Origin: Anaerolineae bacterium
GTDB lineage: Bacteria; Chloroflexota; Anaerolineae; Promineifilales; Promineifilaceae
DNA length: 5,262 nucleotides
Assembly: GCA_028277515.1 (NCBI GenBank)
Contig: JANQGC010000047.1
Location: forward strand, 1 to 5,262
Direction: 5' to 3'
Below, piece after piece: positions 1 to 5,262 of the stretch (positions within the stretch are counted from its first letter, which is position 1; the number at the start of each line of letters is the position of its first letter). The position numbers were made by a program, and so were the translations under genes. The notes below the pieces were generated by a model. It was not told the origin of the DNA. It saw nothing but the letters and a program-made list of their open reading frames with translations, and searched no databases.

Positions 1-527
1 CACGATAGGGCCATGGCAATCATGGCACGCTGGCGCATGCCACCGCTGAGCTGATGAGGATATTCATGAACCCGCCTGGCGGGTGAAGGAATGCCCACCA
101 GTGTTAGCATTTCTGTGGAACGGTCCAAAGCCTCCTTAGCGTTCATGCCCTGATGCAGTTTGAGCGTCTCGGAGATCTGGTTGCCGATGGTATAGACTGG
201 ATTGAGTGAGGTCATGGGCTCTTGAAAGATCATGGAGATTTTATTGCCCCGGATTCTGCGCATCTCCTCTTCGGAAAGTTGCAAAAGGTTAAGGCGGTCT
301 AAATTAATGTCACCGCCTACAATTTTTCCCGGAGGATTTGGAATCAACCCCATGATCGACAGAGCCGTCACACTTTTTCCGCAACCGGACTCCCCTACAA
401 CACCTAGTGTTTCTCCTTTTTTTACCTGAAGGTCCACCCCGTCAACTGCCGGGGACACGCCTTCATCGGTAAAAAAGTGCGTCTTTAACCCTTTGACTTC
501 CAATATAACATCATTGGTCGTATTCAC
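1..527 (-). CDS. Oligopeptide/dipeptide ABC transporter ATP-binding protein (OppD/DppD type), 3' end outside window
   Basis: This is the cytoplasmic ATPase that powers a peptide-type ABC importer. The 175 visible codons contain Walker A GESGCGKS at residues 45-52, the Q-loop in [12 protein letters not shown] (Gln102) and the ABC signature LSGGMRQR at 160-167. The window ends just before Walker B, so the D-loop, H-switch and the C-terminal oligopeptide-transporter extension typical of this family are not visible; full members are about 320-340 residues. No ATG is available at the start. I chose the GTG at 525-527, which gives [16 protein letters not shown] and has AAGAG 8 nt upstream; an in-frame GTG at 534-536 is an alternative, and a TAA at 567-569 closes the frame upstream. 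The gene is separated from its permease partners by 1,935 nt that hold two unrelated genes. The intact [16 protein letters not shown] core argues against a pseudogene. The transported substrate cannot be read from the sequence. Confidence 0.95.
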   Translation of the reverse strand, partial: MNTTNDVILEVKGLKTHFFTDEGVSPAVDGVDLQVKKGETLGVVGESGCGKSVTALSIMGLIPNPPGKIVGGDINLDRLNLLQLSEEEMRRIRGNKISMIFQEPMTSLNPVYTIGNQISETLKLHQGMNAKEALDRSTEMLTLVGIPSPARRVHEYPHQLSGGMRQRAMIAMALS

Positions 528-560
528 AGCCTGCACTCTTTGTATAAATAATTGTGGCGG

Positions 561-585
561 ATTATATTAATATTTTTTCTGACAA
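561..585 (-). promoter_or_regulatory. Possible weak promoter upstream of the ATPase gene
   Basis: On the minus strand a perfect TATAAT lies at 561-566 and a TTGTCA at 580-585. The gap between them is only 13 nt, well short of the usual 16-18, so this is at best a -10 element with a poor -35. A 10-bp palindrome ATATTAATAT (564-573) overlaps it. The 122-nt spacer is very AT-rich, so chance matches are expected. If real, it would let the ATPase be transcribed independently of the upstream cassette. Confidence 0.18.
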
Positions 586-649
586 ATGTTTACTTATCAC
601 ATATGCAGCATCAAACGAATATCCGTAAGTTTAATTGTGCTCTTCTAAA

Positions 650-958
650 TTAACCTACAATCATATCAACTAATGGACCATATTGCTGGCCTCCAAAAAC
701 ATCTGAATCTTGAAAGCAACCTGATGTATATGGTCGAGGTAAAGTCACTTTAATTGAATTGGCAGGCTCATAATTTTCCACAATGATTCTACCTGTGTCA
801 GTATTAAATAGCTTAGATATGCCATCACAATTTATTTTTTGAGATTGGACTACCTGAATATATTTATCCCGATTTTCAAACATTATATCAATGGTTAACA
901 TAAATGGACCAGCATTTTTACTTCTAATCAGTTTTGCGTAATCCGAGAGCTTTATCAT
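650..958 (-). CDS. DUF4387 family protein, probable partner of the AtuA-like protein
   Basis: This is a 102-residue soluble protein with no signal peptide or membrane segment. It matches my recollection of the DUF4387 family, whose members are about 100-110 residues. The visible hallmarks are the N-terminal AKLIRSKNAGPF (residues 8-19), the central TLPRP (72-76) and the C-terminal block SDVFGGQQYGPL (85-96), so it looks full length. The ATG at 956-958 is preceded by AAGGTG with a 7-nt gap. It starts 24 nt after the AtuA-like stop, so the two are almost certainly co-transcribed and translated together. From family knowledge, DUF4387 genes commonly sit beside AtuA/DUF1446 genes; the biochemical role is not established. 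Inference: it is a small subunit or regulatory partner of the AtuA-like protein. It is AT-rich like its partner and unlike the transporter genes. Family assignment is from memory of the motifs. Confidence 0.88.
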   Translation of the reverse strand: MIKLSDYAKLIRSKNAGPFMLTIDIMFENRDKYIQVVQSQKINCDGISKLFNTDTGRIIVENYEPANSIKVTLPRPYTSGCFQDSDVFGGQQYGPLVDMIVG

Positions 959-965
959 GGCAAAA

Positions 966-971
966 CACCTT
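966..971 (-). promoter_or_regulatory. Ribosome binding site of the DUF4387 gene
   Basis: The minus strand reads AAGGTG, followed by 7 nt and then the ATG. It lies within the 24-nt gap after the AtuA-like stop and supports the chosen start. Confidence 0.7.
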
Positions 972-982
972 ATTTAACTTGT

Positions 983-2350
983 TCAGATATCGACAATTTG
1001 TGTTGAGAATATGTCTTTGTAGTTATCTGGATATACAATATGATTCAGTTTGAACTCGTATTTAGGTCCTACATATACTTCAGCAGGAGAATTTGGATAT
1101 GCTAGGCTGGTAATCAAGCCTGACCACTCGGGAACCGGATAATGCACAGCGATATGACCCGCTACTGATGAAAGAGAACGAGCTAAGGTTTCAGTGCTGG
1201 CAATAATTTCAATTACTATACCCACCTCATGCCCGACGGTTTTGATTGGTTCCAGTTCGCCCATTACGGCATCCCGGCCATAAACACGGAACAACATGCT
1301 GTATTTATCTTGAATTTCCTCGCCATAAATAGTTACAAATCGTTTCTGTATATCTTGTTCCATATTGTTTAGCCAAGAATCTAATTGCTTTAGGATAATT
1401 GGATCCCTGACTCCGCCTAAGATCATGCTCTGGTAGCCGGCTAATCTTGCTCCTTCTAATTTAATGGAATACTTTTCTGATGGCTCAAAGAGGCTGCCTT
1501 CAACCCGGACACTTCGTGTATCAATTGCATCATATATGGCTTTACTGGTGTCTAAAGTTCCAGATGGTTCAATCAATTTGAATGCAGAATTATTCTCATA
1601 TAACATATGTGAGGCAACGCTAAGCGGAGTACAATAGTAATCTTGATTAGGAGGTTCAATGCTGAAGCCAGCCTCGTCAATTGAAGCGAATAGACAATCG
1701 GGATATTTTCTCTGGGCTACACAGGCTGCCCCACATTCTAATATTTTAGCTGAATGCCATACTGGCCCTAATGGTAGTTTCTCTTTAATTGGAAAAGCCG
1801 CATAGATTGAAGTGTCACTAGAACGTCCAGCAATTATTACATCACATCCATCATCTAAACACTCAATAAAGGGTTCAACACCAGCCATTCCAACTATATG
1901 TGAACAGTCATCTATTATCTTTTCAGTAAGTAGAGGAGCATTTATCAATGGTTTGCACTGCCCATTTTTTAGTTTGCTTTTTAGGTATTCTTTTTTTATA
2001 TCAGAGTAAATAGTACCTAAGCGGAAATGAATGTTCTCTTCTTTCACAATTTCGTGCAATATACTAATTACTTTTTTTACATGTACATCTGTGCCACCAG
2101 TACCTGCTGATCCTATAATCACTGGAATTTTATTATTTATTGCACCTAAAAGGATTAGACGCAGATCTCGCTTTATAGCATCGTGTGAAAAATGTGTCTC
2201 TCCTGAACCAAGAAAATAGGGCCCGCTATCAGTTGAACCTGCATCACAACCAATAAAATCTGGTTTCCAACTTAAACCTTTCTTTAATGAAGTTTCTTTA
2301 AAACCGGATCCCAACATCCCTGTAGCAGCTAAGGCTTTAACAACTTTCAT
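983..2350 (-). CDS. AtuA-like protein (acyclic terpene utilisation family, DUF1446)
   Basis: This is a 455-residue soluble protein of the AtuA/DUF1446 family, near the family's usual size of about 450-600. Family-like blocks in order are ATGMLGSG (residues 9-16), CDAGSTDSGPYFLGSG (35-50), GSAGTGGTD (80-88), AGRSSDTSIYAAFP (174-187), ILECGA (203-208), VRVEGSLFEP (281-290), LEGARLAGYQ (298-307) and the C-terminal GPKYEFKLNH (428-437). No signal peptide or membrane segment is visible, so it should be cytoplasmic. AtuA was named from the Pseudomonas citronellol/geraniol pathway, but its reaction is unknown. No geranyl-CoA carboxylase or other terpene gene is present here, so I do not infer terpene use. 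The ATG at 2348-2350 is favoured because the conserved ATGMLG block begins only eight residues later; a weak GGA lies 9 nt upstream. It is followed 24 nt later by DUF4387. Composition is clearly more AT-rich than the flanking transporter genes, suggesting a different origin. Confidence 0.92.
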   Translation of the reverse strand: MKVVKALAATGMLGSGFKETSLKKGLSWKPDFIGCDAGSTDSGPYFLGSGETHFSHDAIKRDLRLILLGAINNKIPVIIGSAGTGGTDVHVKKVISILHEIVKEENIHFRLGTIYSDIKKEYLKSKLKNGQCKPLINAPLLTEKIIDDCSHIVGMAGVEPFIECLDDGCDVIIAGRSSDTSIYAAFPIKEKLPLGPVWHSAKILECGAACVAQRKYPDCLFASIDEAGFSIEPPNQDYYCTPLSVASHMLYENNSAFKLIEPSGTLDTSKAIYDAIDTRSVRVEGSLFEPSEKYSIKLEGARLAGYQSMILGGVRDPIILKQLDSWLNNMEQDIQKRFVTIYGEEIQDKYSMLFRVYGRDAVMGELEPIKTVGHEVGIVIEIIASTETLARSLSSVAGHIAVHYPVPEWSGLITSLAYPNSPAEVYVGPKYEFKLNHIVYPDNYKDIFSTQIVDI

Positions 2351-2364
2351 TTTTATTTATCCAT

Positions 2365-2397
2365 TTTATATAGGCTTAAACAATGTAAGGCAGACAA
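2365..2397 (-). promoter_or_regulatory. Possible promoter upstream of the AtuA-like gene
   Basis: On the minus strand TTGTCT (2392-2397) is followed by TATATAAA (2365-2372), with 19 nt between TTGTCT and TATATA. The spacing is longer than optimal and the region is AT-rich, so this may be chance. If functional, it gives the two-gene cassette its own transcript inside the transporter operon. Confidence 0.2.
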
Positions 2398-2418
2398 TTA
2401 GAAGGTTGATTAATAATA

Positions 2419-2437
2419 GCAATTTTATGAGAATTGC
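2419..2437 (-). other. Small hairpin downstream of permease C
   Basis: GCAATT (2419-2424) and AATTGC (2432-2437) form a 6-bp stem with a 7-nt loop, 25 nt past the permease C stop. In the direction of transcription it is followed by a broken TATTATT tract rather than a clean U-run. It is too weak to call a terminator; it could mildly reduce read-through or be a chance match in AT-rich DNA. Confidence 0.25.
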
Positions 2438-2462
2438 CTTGAACGCAGTATTTGAAATCGGG

Positions 2463-3395
2463 TTACAAAATCTTGCGTGGATCGAATGCGTCGCGCAGAC
2501 CGTCCCCGATGTAATTGATACTCAGCACCGTCAAAAAGATCATGAATCCCGGTATGACGGCGGTCCAGGGGGCGTCAAATATCTGGTCCAATGCGTTTTT
2601 GAGCATATTGCCCCAGGTGGCGGTGGGGGGTTGCACCCCCAGACCCAAAAAACTCAGGCCCGATTCGGAGATAATCGCGTCTGCCACACCTAGACTGGCG
2701 GCAACAATGATGGGTCCCAAAGCGTTGGGCAAAATATGGCGAAACATGATTCGTGCATGGCCCGCTCCCAGTACCCGGGCCGACTCCACGTATTCTTGAT
2801 TACGGATCTCTAAAAAGGAGCCACGCACCAACCTTGCTACGTCCATCCACCCCAGAATTCCGATCACAACTACCACGCGGGCCACCGGTGCATCATGCAG
2901 CGCACCGAAAATGTAGACGATGATCGGATTATCGCTAAAAGGGGGGCGCATGAAGATGATGGCAAACAGGATCAACACGAAAATGCGGGGAAAGGCCAGG
3001 GCAAAATCGGTTAAGCGCATTAAAACAGTATCAATGACGCCTCCGAAATAACCTGCCAAAGCACCGATCAGGGTACCGATCAAAACCGAGATCAGCATGG
3101 CGAACACCCCCACAATCAGTGACACCCGGCCGCCGTGAAGGGTGCGGGCCAAAAGATCACGCCCTAATTCATCGGTTCCAAACGGATGTTGCAGGCTGGG
3201 CGGTGCGAGCATATTGGACAAGTCCAACTCTTCCGGATCGTAGGGCACGATCTGATCTACAAAGACCACGGAAAAGACCATGACGGCCATGATAAATAGC
3301 CCGAATACCGCCATTTTATGCCGCAGAAATTGCCTTAAGGTCAGATACCACAGCTTGTTTTTATGGGTTTCATGAAACCGCTTTTTGGTCACCAT
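2463..3395 (-). CDS. Peptide-type ABC transporter permease C subunit (DppC/OppC type)
   Basis: This is one of the two inner-membrane permeases of the importer, 310 residues and full length. It has a short cytoplasmic N-terminus with the family motif LRQFLRHKMAVFGL, a first membrane segment near 28-48, and the conserved HPFGTDELGRDLLAR (70-84) that marks DppC/OppC proteins. Further membrane segments lie near 92-116, 137-149, 173-190, 226-246 and 280-297. The cytoplasmic EAA loop that docks on the ATPase is EYVESARVLGAGHARIMFRH (201-220), followed by ILPN. LGLGVQPPTATWG (250-262) is also typical. Residues 149-172 form a longer than usual extracytoplasmic loop. The ATG at 3393-3395 has AGGA 7 nt upstream, 12 nt after the permease B stop, so the two are translated in close coupling. 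Its ATPase partner lies 1,935 nt downstream rather than next door. Substrate is undetermined; dipeptide, oligopeptide, nickel and opine importers share this architecture. Confidence 0.96.
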   Translation of the reverse strand: MVTKKRFHETHKNKLWYLTLRQFLRHKMAVFGLFIMAVMVFSVVFVDQIVPYDPEELDLSNMLAPPSLQHPFGTDELGRDLLARTLHGGRVSLIVGVFAMLISVLIGTLIGALAGYFGGVIDTVLMRLTDFALAFPRIFVLILFAIIFMRPPFSDNPIIVYIFGALHDAPVARVVVVIGILGWMDVARLVRGSFLEIRNQEYVESARVLGAGHARIMFRHILPNALGPIIVAASLGVADAIISESGLSFLGLGVQPPTATWGNMLKNALDQIFDAPWTAVIPGFMIFLTVLSINYIGDGLRDAFDPRKIL

Positions 3396-3402
3396 CGGAT
3401 AA

Positions 3403-3406
3403 TCCT
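3403..3406 (-). promoter_or_regulatory. Ribosome binding site of permease C
   Basis: The minus strand reads AGGA, 7 nt before the ATG. It begins just one nucleotide after the permease B stop codon, which suggests ribosomes finishing permease B help start permease C and keep the two subunits in balance. Confidence 0.6.
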
Positions 3407-3407
3407 G

Positions 3408-4364
3408 TCATCTGTAAGTGATACGGGGATCTAAAACCCCATAGAGGAAATCAGCCAGAAGATTTGAAAGGAGGACCAAAATGGCGATAACAGTCACAAT
3501 GCCCATTACAATCGAGTAATCGAAGTTGGTGGCTGCTGTGACAAACAACCGCCCCGTACCGGGCCAGGAGTATATGGTTTCGGTAAAAAGCGCTCCGGCA
3601 AACAGCACTGGAAGATCGATGGCCACGACGGTCACCAACGGTATGGCCGCATTCCTGAAAGCGTGCTTATATATCACCAACCGCCGCGGCAATCCTTTGG
3701 CCGCGGCGGTACGAATATAATCTTGGGGGATAACCTCCAACATGCTCGTTCGCAGGAAGCGGACATATTTGGCGGCAATCAGGGTGGAGAGGCTTAAGGT
3801 AGGCAAAAACAGGTGGTGCAGCCTACTGATGATTGAGAAATCCTCTCCCAGCGTCTGCATACCACCGCTGGGAAACCACCGCAGCCAAATACTGAAGATA
3901 ATGATCAGCAGCAAACCTGAATAATACACCGGCATTGACCGGCCCACATAGGTCATAAAGGTAACAATGTGGTCGAAAATTGAATATTGATGGGTGGCGG
4001 AGATGATACCAACCGGAATCGCAATCAGCAGCGATACCAGCAGCGACAACCCGGTAAGATAAAGGGTGTTGGGCAGCCGCTCCCAGATTTCGAGAATCAC
4101 CGGACGTTTGGTCGTAAAGGAGTATCCCCAATCTCCGCGAATGAAATTTTTTAACCAGGAGAAATATTGGACATGGATCGGTTGATCCAACCCCATCTCC
4201 TGCCGCAGGCGTTCGATGTCCTCCGGCGTGATTTCGGGATTTTCCTCGTAAGCCGCCAAAGGACCGCCGGGTAGCATCTGCATTAGTGCGAAGGTGGCGA
4301 AGGTGATAAGAAACACCACCGGGATAACCGAAATTATCCTGCGAACGAAAAACGTATAGCGCAT
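3408..4364 (-). CDS. Peptide-type ABC transporter permease B subunit (DppB/OppB type)
   Basis: This is the second inner-membrane permease, 318 residues, within the 306-340 range usual for DppB/OppB. It begins with a membrane segment (about 9-30) ending in the conserved QMLPGGP (29-35). Next come the extracytoplasmic LRQEMGLDQPIHVQYFSWL (53-71) and GDWGYSF (77-83), both family hallmarks. Membrane segments follow near 103-123, 133-160, 184-203, 240-262 and 284-306. The EAA loop DYIRTAAAKGLPRRLVIYKH (215-234) continues into AFRNA. ETIYSWPGTGRL (262-273) and the C-terminal LLADFLYGVLDPRI are also standard. The ATG at 4362-4364 has a GGTG about 4-5 nt upstream, a modest site. It follows the binding-protein gene by 70 nt containing a strong stem-loop. 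It would pair with the adjacent permease C to form the transport channel. A 194-codon overlapping frame on the same strand is an artefact of this gene. Confidence 0.96.
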   Translation of the reverse strand: MRYTFFVRRIISVIPVVFLITFATFALMQMLPGGPLAAYEENPEITPEDIERLRQEMGLDQPIHVQYFSWLKNFIRGDWGYSFTTKRPVILEIWERLPNTLYLTGLSLLVSLLIAIPVGIISATHQYSIFDHIVTFMTYVGRSMPVYYSGLLLIIIFSIWLRWFPSGGMQTLGEDFSIISRLHHLFLPTLSLSTLIAAKYVRFLRTSMLEVIPQDYIRTAAAKGLPRRLVIYKHAFRNAAIPLVTVVAIDLPVLFAGALFTETIYSWPGTGRLFVTAATNFDYSIVMGIVTVIAILVLLSNLLADFLYGVLDPRITYR

Positions 4365-4380
4365 ATATCACCGGTTGACG

Positions 4381-4416
4381 GCCCTTCCAGTGCCTAAATA
4401 AAGCCACCGGAAGGGC
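4381..4416 (-). other. Strong intergenic stem-loop between binding-protein and permease B genes
   Basis: GCCCTTCC (4381-4388) and GGAAGGGC (4409-4416) form a perfect 8-bp GC-rich stem. After one mismatch, GTG/CAC (4390-4392 with 4405-4407) can extend it by 3 bp. In the transcribed direction it is followed by CGTCAACC, not a U-run, so it is not a classical intrinsic terminator. From other binding-protein-dependent importers, such hairpins often protect the upstream binding-protein message from 3' decay and lower permease expression. I infer that role here. Confidence 0.6.
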
Positions 4417-4434
4417 GTTTGAAATTGTTTGAGT

Positions 4435-5262
4435 CTATTTTTCTATATACCAATCAGCTATGTTCCAGGTTCCGGCTGCATTATGGATACCGTATCCGAT
4501 TGGCACCCAGCCTTTAACATGCTTGCGGAAGGCCCCCACGTTGAGCCGCCGGTAGAGGTATAAGTGGGGCAGAACCTCGGCCACCCGCTGCTGCGCTTTG
4601 CGATACGCTTCGGCGCGTTCCTCCAGATTGGCTGTTTTGCCCGCGATATCGATCCATTTGTCCAATTCGGCATCGCGGTGGCGGGTATAATTGGCACCCT
4701 TGCCCCCATTTTCCTCGGTGGGAATCCTTCTAGAATGGAAGTAGCGTTCCATCTGATGATGTGGATCGATTCCCGGGCCGGTGGTCTGCATTATGATGTC
4801 AAAGCGTCCTTTCTTGCGGTCGGAATCCTTAGCCCAGGAACTGAACAGAACCGAAGAGGGCACGTTTTCAATATATAATTCGATACCCACTTTCTTTAAC
4901 ATGACCGCCATGATCTGTTGGGTCATCTCACGCAGTTTGTTGCCGGTGGTGGTGGTGAATTTTAGACGCATGCGCACCCCGGCCTTTTCACGAATGCCAT
5001 CTGCGCCCGGTTTCCAGCCCGCTTCATCCAATAGCTGCTTGGCCTTTTCAGGATCATAAGCGCTGGGTTTAATGCTCGGATTGCTGGCCCAGCCCGCAGG
5101 AATTTCGCTGGTGCCCACCGGGGCTTTACCAAACAGCAGTTTGTCAGTAATCACCTTTTTGTCGATCGCAAACTGAATGGCATGACGAACCCTCACATCG
5201 CCCAGAATGGGGTGGGGATAGTCGGGGTTGCCGTTGTGGGGGGCTTTGGTGGTGCTGGTGTT
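4435..5262 (-). CDS. Family 5 ABC transporter substrate-binding protein (peptide/nickel type), N-terminus outside window
   Basis: This is the periplasmic receptor that captures the substrate for the importer. 276 codons are visible, about the C-terminal half of a protein usually 500-550 residues long. The frame stays open to position 5262, so the GTG at 5194-5196 is internal and not a start. The signal peptide or lipobox lies outside the window. Family 5 landmarks seen include ILGDVRVRHAIQFAIDK near the visible N-terminus, the YDPEKAKQLLDEAGWKPGADG segment just downstream, the central DRKKGRFDIIMQTTGPGIDP, and the C-terminal AYRKAQQRVAEVLPHLYLYR. It ends in IADWYIEK before a TAG. The Asp/Pro-rich DPEKAKQLLDEAGW block is a hallmark of this family. 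It is first in the visible operon and is followed by the stem-loop and the permeases. Ligand is unknown: the family covers peptides, nickel, haem, opines and sugars. Confidence 0.95.
   Translation of the reverse strand, partial: NTSTTKAPHNGNPDYPHPILGDVRVRHAIQFAIDKKVITDKLLFGKAPVGTSEIPAGWASNPSIKPSAYDPEKAKQLLDEAGWKPGADGIREKAGVRMRLKFTTTTGNKLREMTQQIMAVMLKKVGIELYIENVPSSVLFSSWAKDSDRKKGRFDIIMQTTGPGIDPHHQMERYFHSRRIPTEENGGKGANYTRHRDAELDKWIDIAGKTANLEERAEAYRKAQQRVAEVLPHLYLYRRLNVGAFRKHVKGWVPIGYGIHNAAGTWNIADWYIEK

Larger units (their letters stand above)
528..2462 (-). other. AT-rich two-gene island between permease C and the ATPase
   Basis: This interval separates genes that are normally adjacent in dpp/opp operons. 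It holds the AtuA-like and DUF4387 genes plus AT-rich spacers of 122 nt (528-649) and 112 nt (2351-2462). Hand counts give 18/60 G+C at 1021-1080 and 20/60 at 2041-2100, although 1381-1440 reaches 29/60. The transporter genes gave 30/60 at 2701-2760 and 35/60 at 3181-3240. By eye I found no integrase, transposase, tRNA, target-site duplication or terminal repeat, so the way it arrived is unknown. The boundaries given are simply the ends of the flanking coding regions. Confidence 0.6.

Noticed and set aside
411..417. Run of seven T on the plus strand (A AAA AAA in the ATPase reading frame), a possible slippery site
   Set aside because: The zero frame continues directly into Walker A, and a +1 shift stops within a few codons. 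A lone A-run in a conserved gene is not evidence of programmed frameshifting.
564..573. ATATTAATAT palindrome as an operator
   Set aside because: A 10-bp palindrome made only of A and T in an AT-rich spacer is expected by chance, and no regulator gene is nearby.
983..2350. Terpene (citronellol/geraniol) degradation locus
   Set aside because: Only the AtuA-like gene suggests it. No geranyl-CoA carboxylase, dehydrogenase or hydratase genes are present, and the AtuA family is wider than that pathway.
2626..2640. GGGGG-TTGCA-CCCCC perfect inverted repeat
   Set aside because: It lies inside the permease C codons for the conserved GVQPP motif and is explained by coding for glycine and proline; no role needed.
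2406..2799. Plus-strand open frames opposite permease C and its downstream spacer
   Set aside because: They are antisense shadows of a clear permease; the products are low-complexity and no ribosome site or family motif is seen.
3823..4407. 194-codon open frame on the minus strand overlapping permease B
   Set aside because: It is an alternate frame of permease B, which has full family motifs and membrane segments. The translated product has no recognisable features.
4564..5059. Plus-strand open frames opposite the binding-protein gene
   Set aside because: These are antisense to a well-supported family 5 binding protein and show no recognisable domain.

Overview
Every gene I can support lies on the minus strand, so transcription runs from high to low coordinates. 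The order is: family 5 solute-binding protein (3' part, its N-terminus lies beyond 5262), permease B, permease C, an AtuA-like (DUF1446) protein, a small DUF4387 protein, and the first 175 codons of an OppD/DppD-type ATPase that runs off the left edge. The window is therefore a dipeptide/oligopeptide-type ABC importer operon with a two-gene metabolic cassette between its permeases and its ATPase. No RNA genes, CRISPR arrays, transposases or long repeats were seen.

Right half (2463-5262): a compact transporter block of about 50-58% GC in the stretches I counted. A strong stem-loop sits between the binding-protein stop and permease B. Permease B and C are only 12 nt apart, with the permease C ribosome binding site directly after the permease B stop. 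Left centre (528-2462): an AT-rich island (18/60 and 20/60 G+C in two sampled 60-nt stretches) holding the AtuA-like/DUF4387 pair, with AT-rich spacers of about 112 and 122 nt on each side. Left edge (1-527): the ATPase, which returns to the base composition of the transporter block.

Together the transporter genes would make a periplasmic binding protein, two inner-membrane permeases and at least one ATPase; a second ATPase (OppF/DppF type) may follow beyond position 1. The AtuA/DUF4387 pair probably forms a cytoplasmic functional unit of unknown chemistry. Its position suggests either that it acts on the imported compound or that it was inserted into an older transporter operon. The composition contrast favours insertion, but does not prove it.

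The organism is bacterial and probably Gram-negative. The general look of the importer proteins would fit a Desulfobacterota-like or other environmental proteobacterium, but this is only an impression; nothing in the window fixes the taxon.
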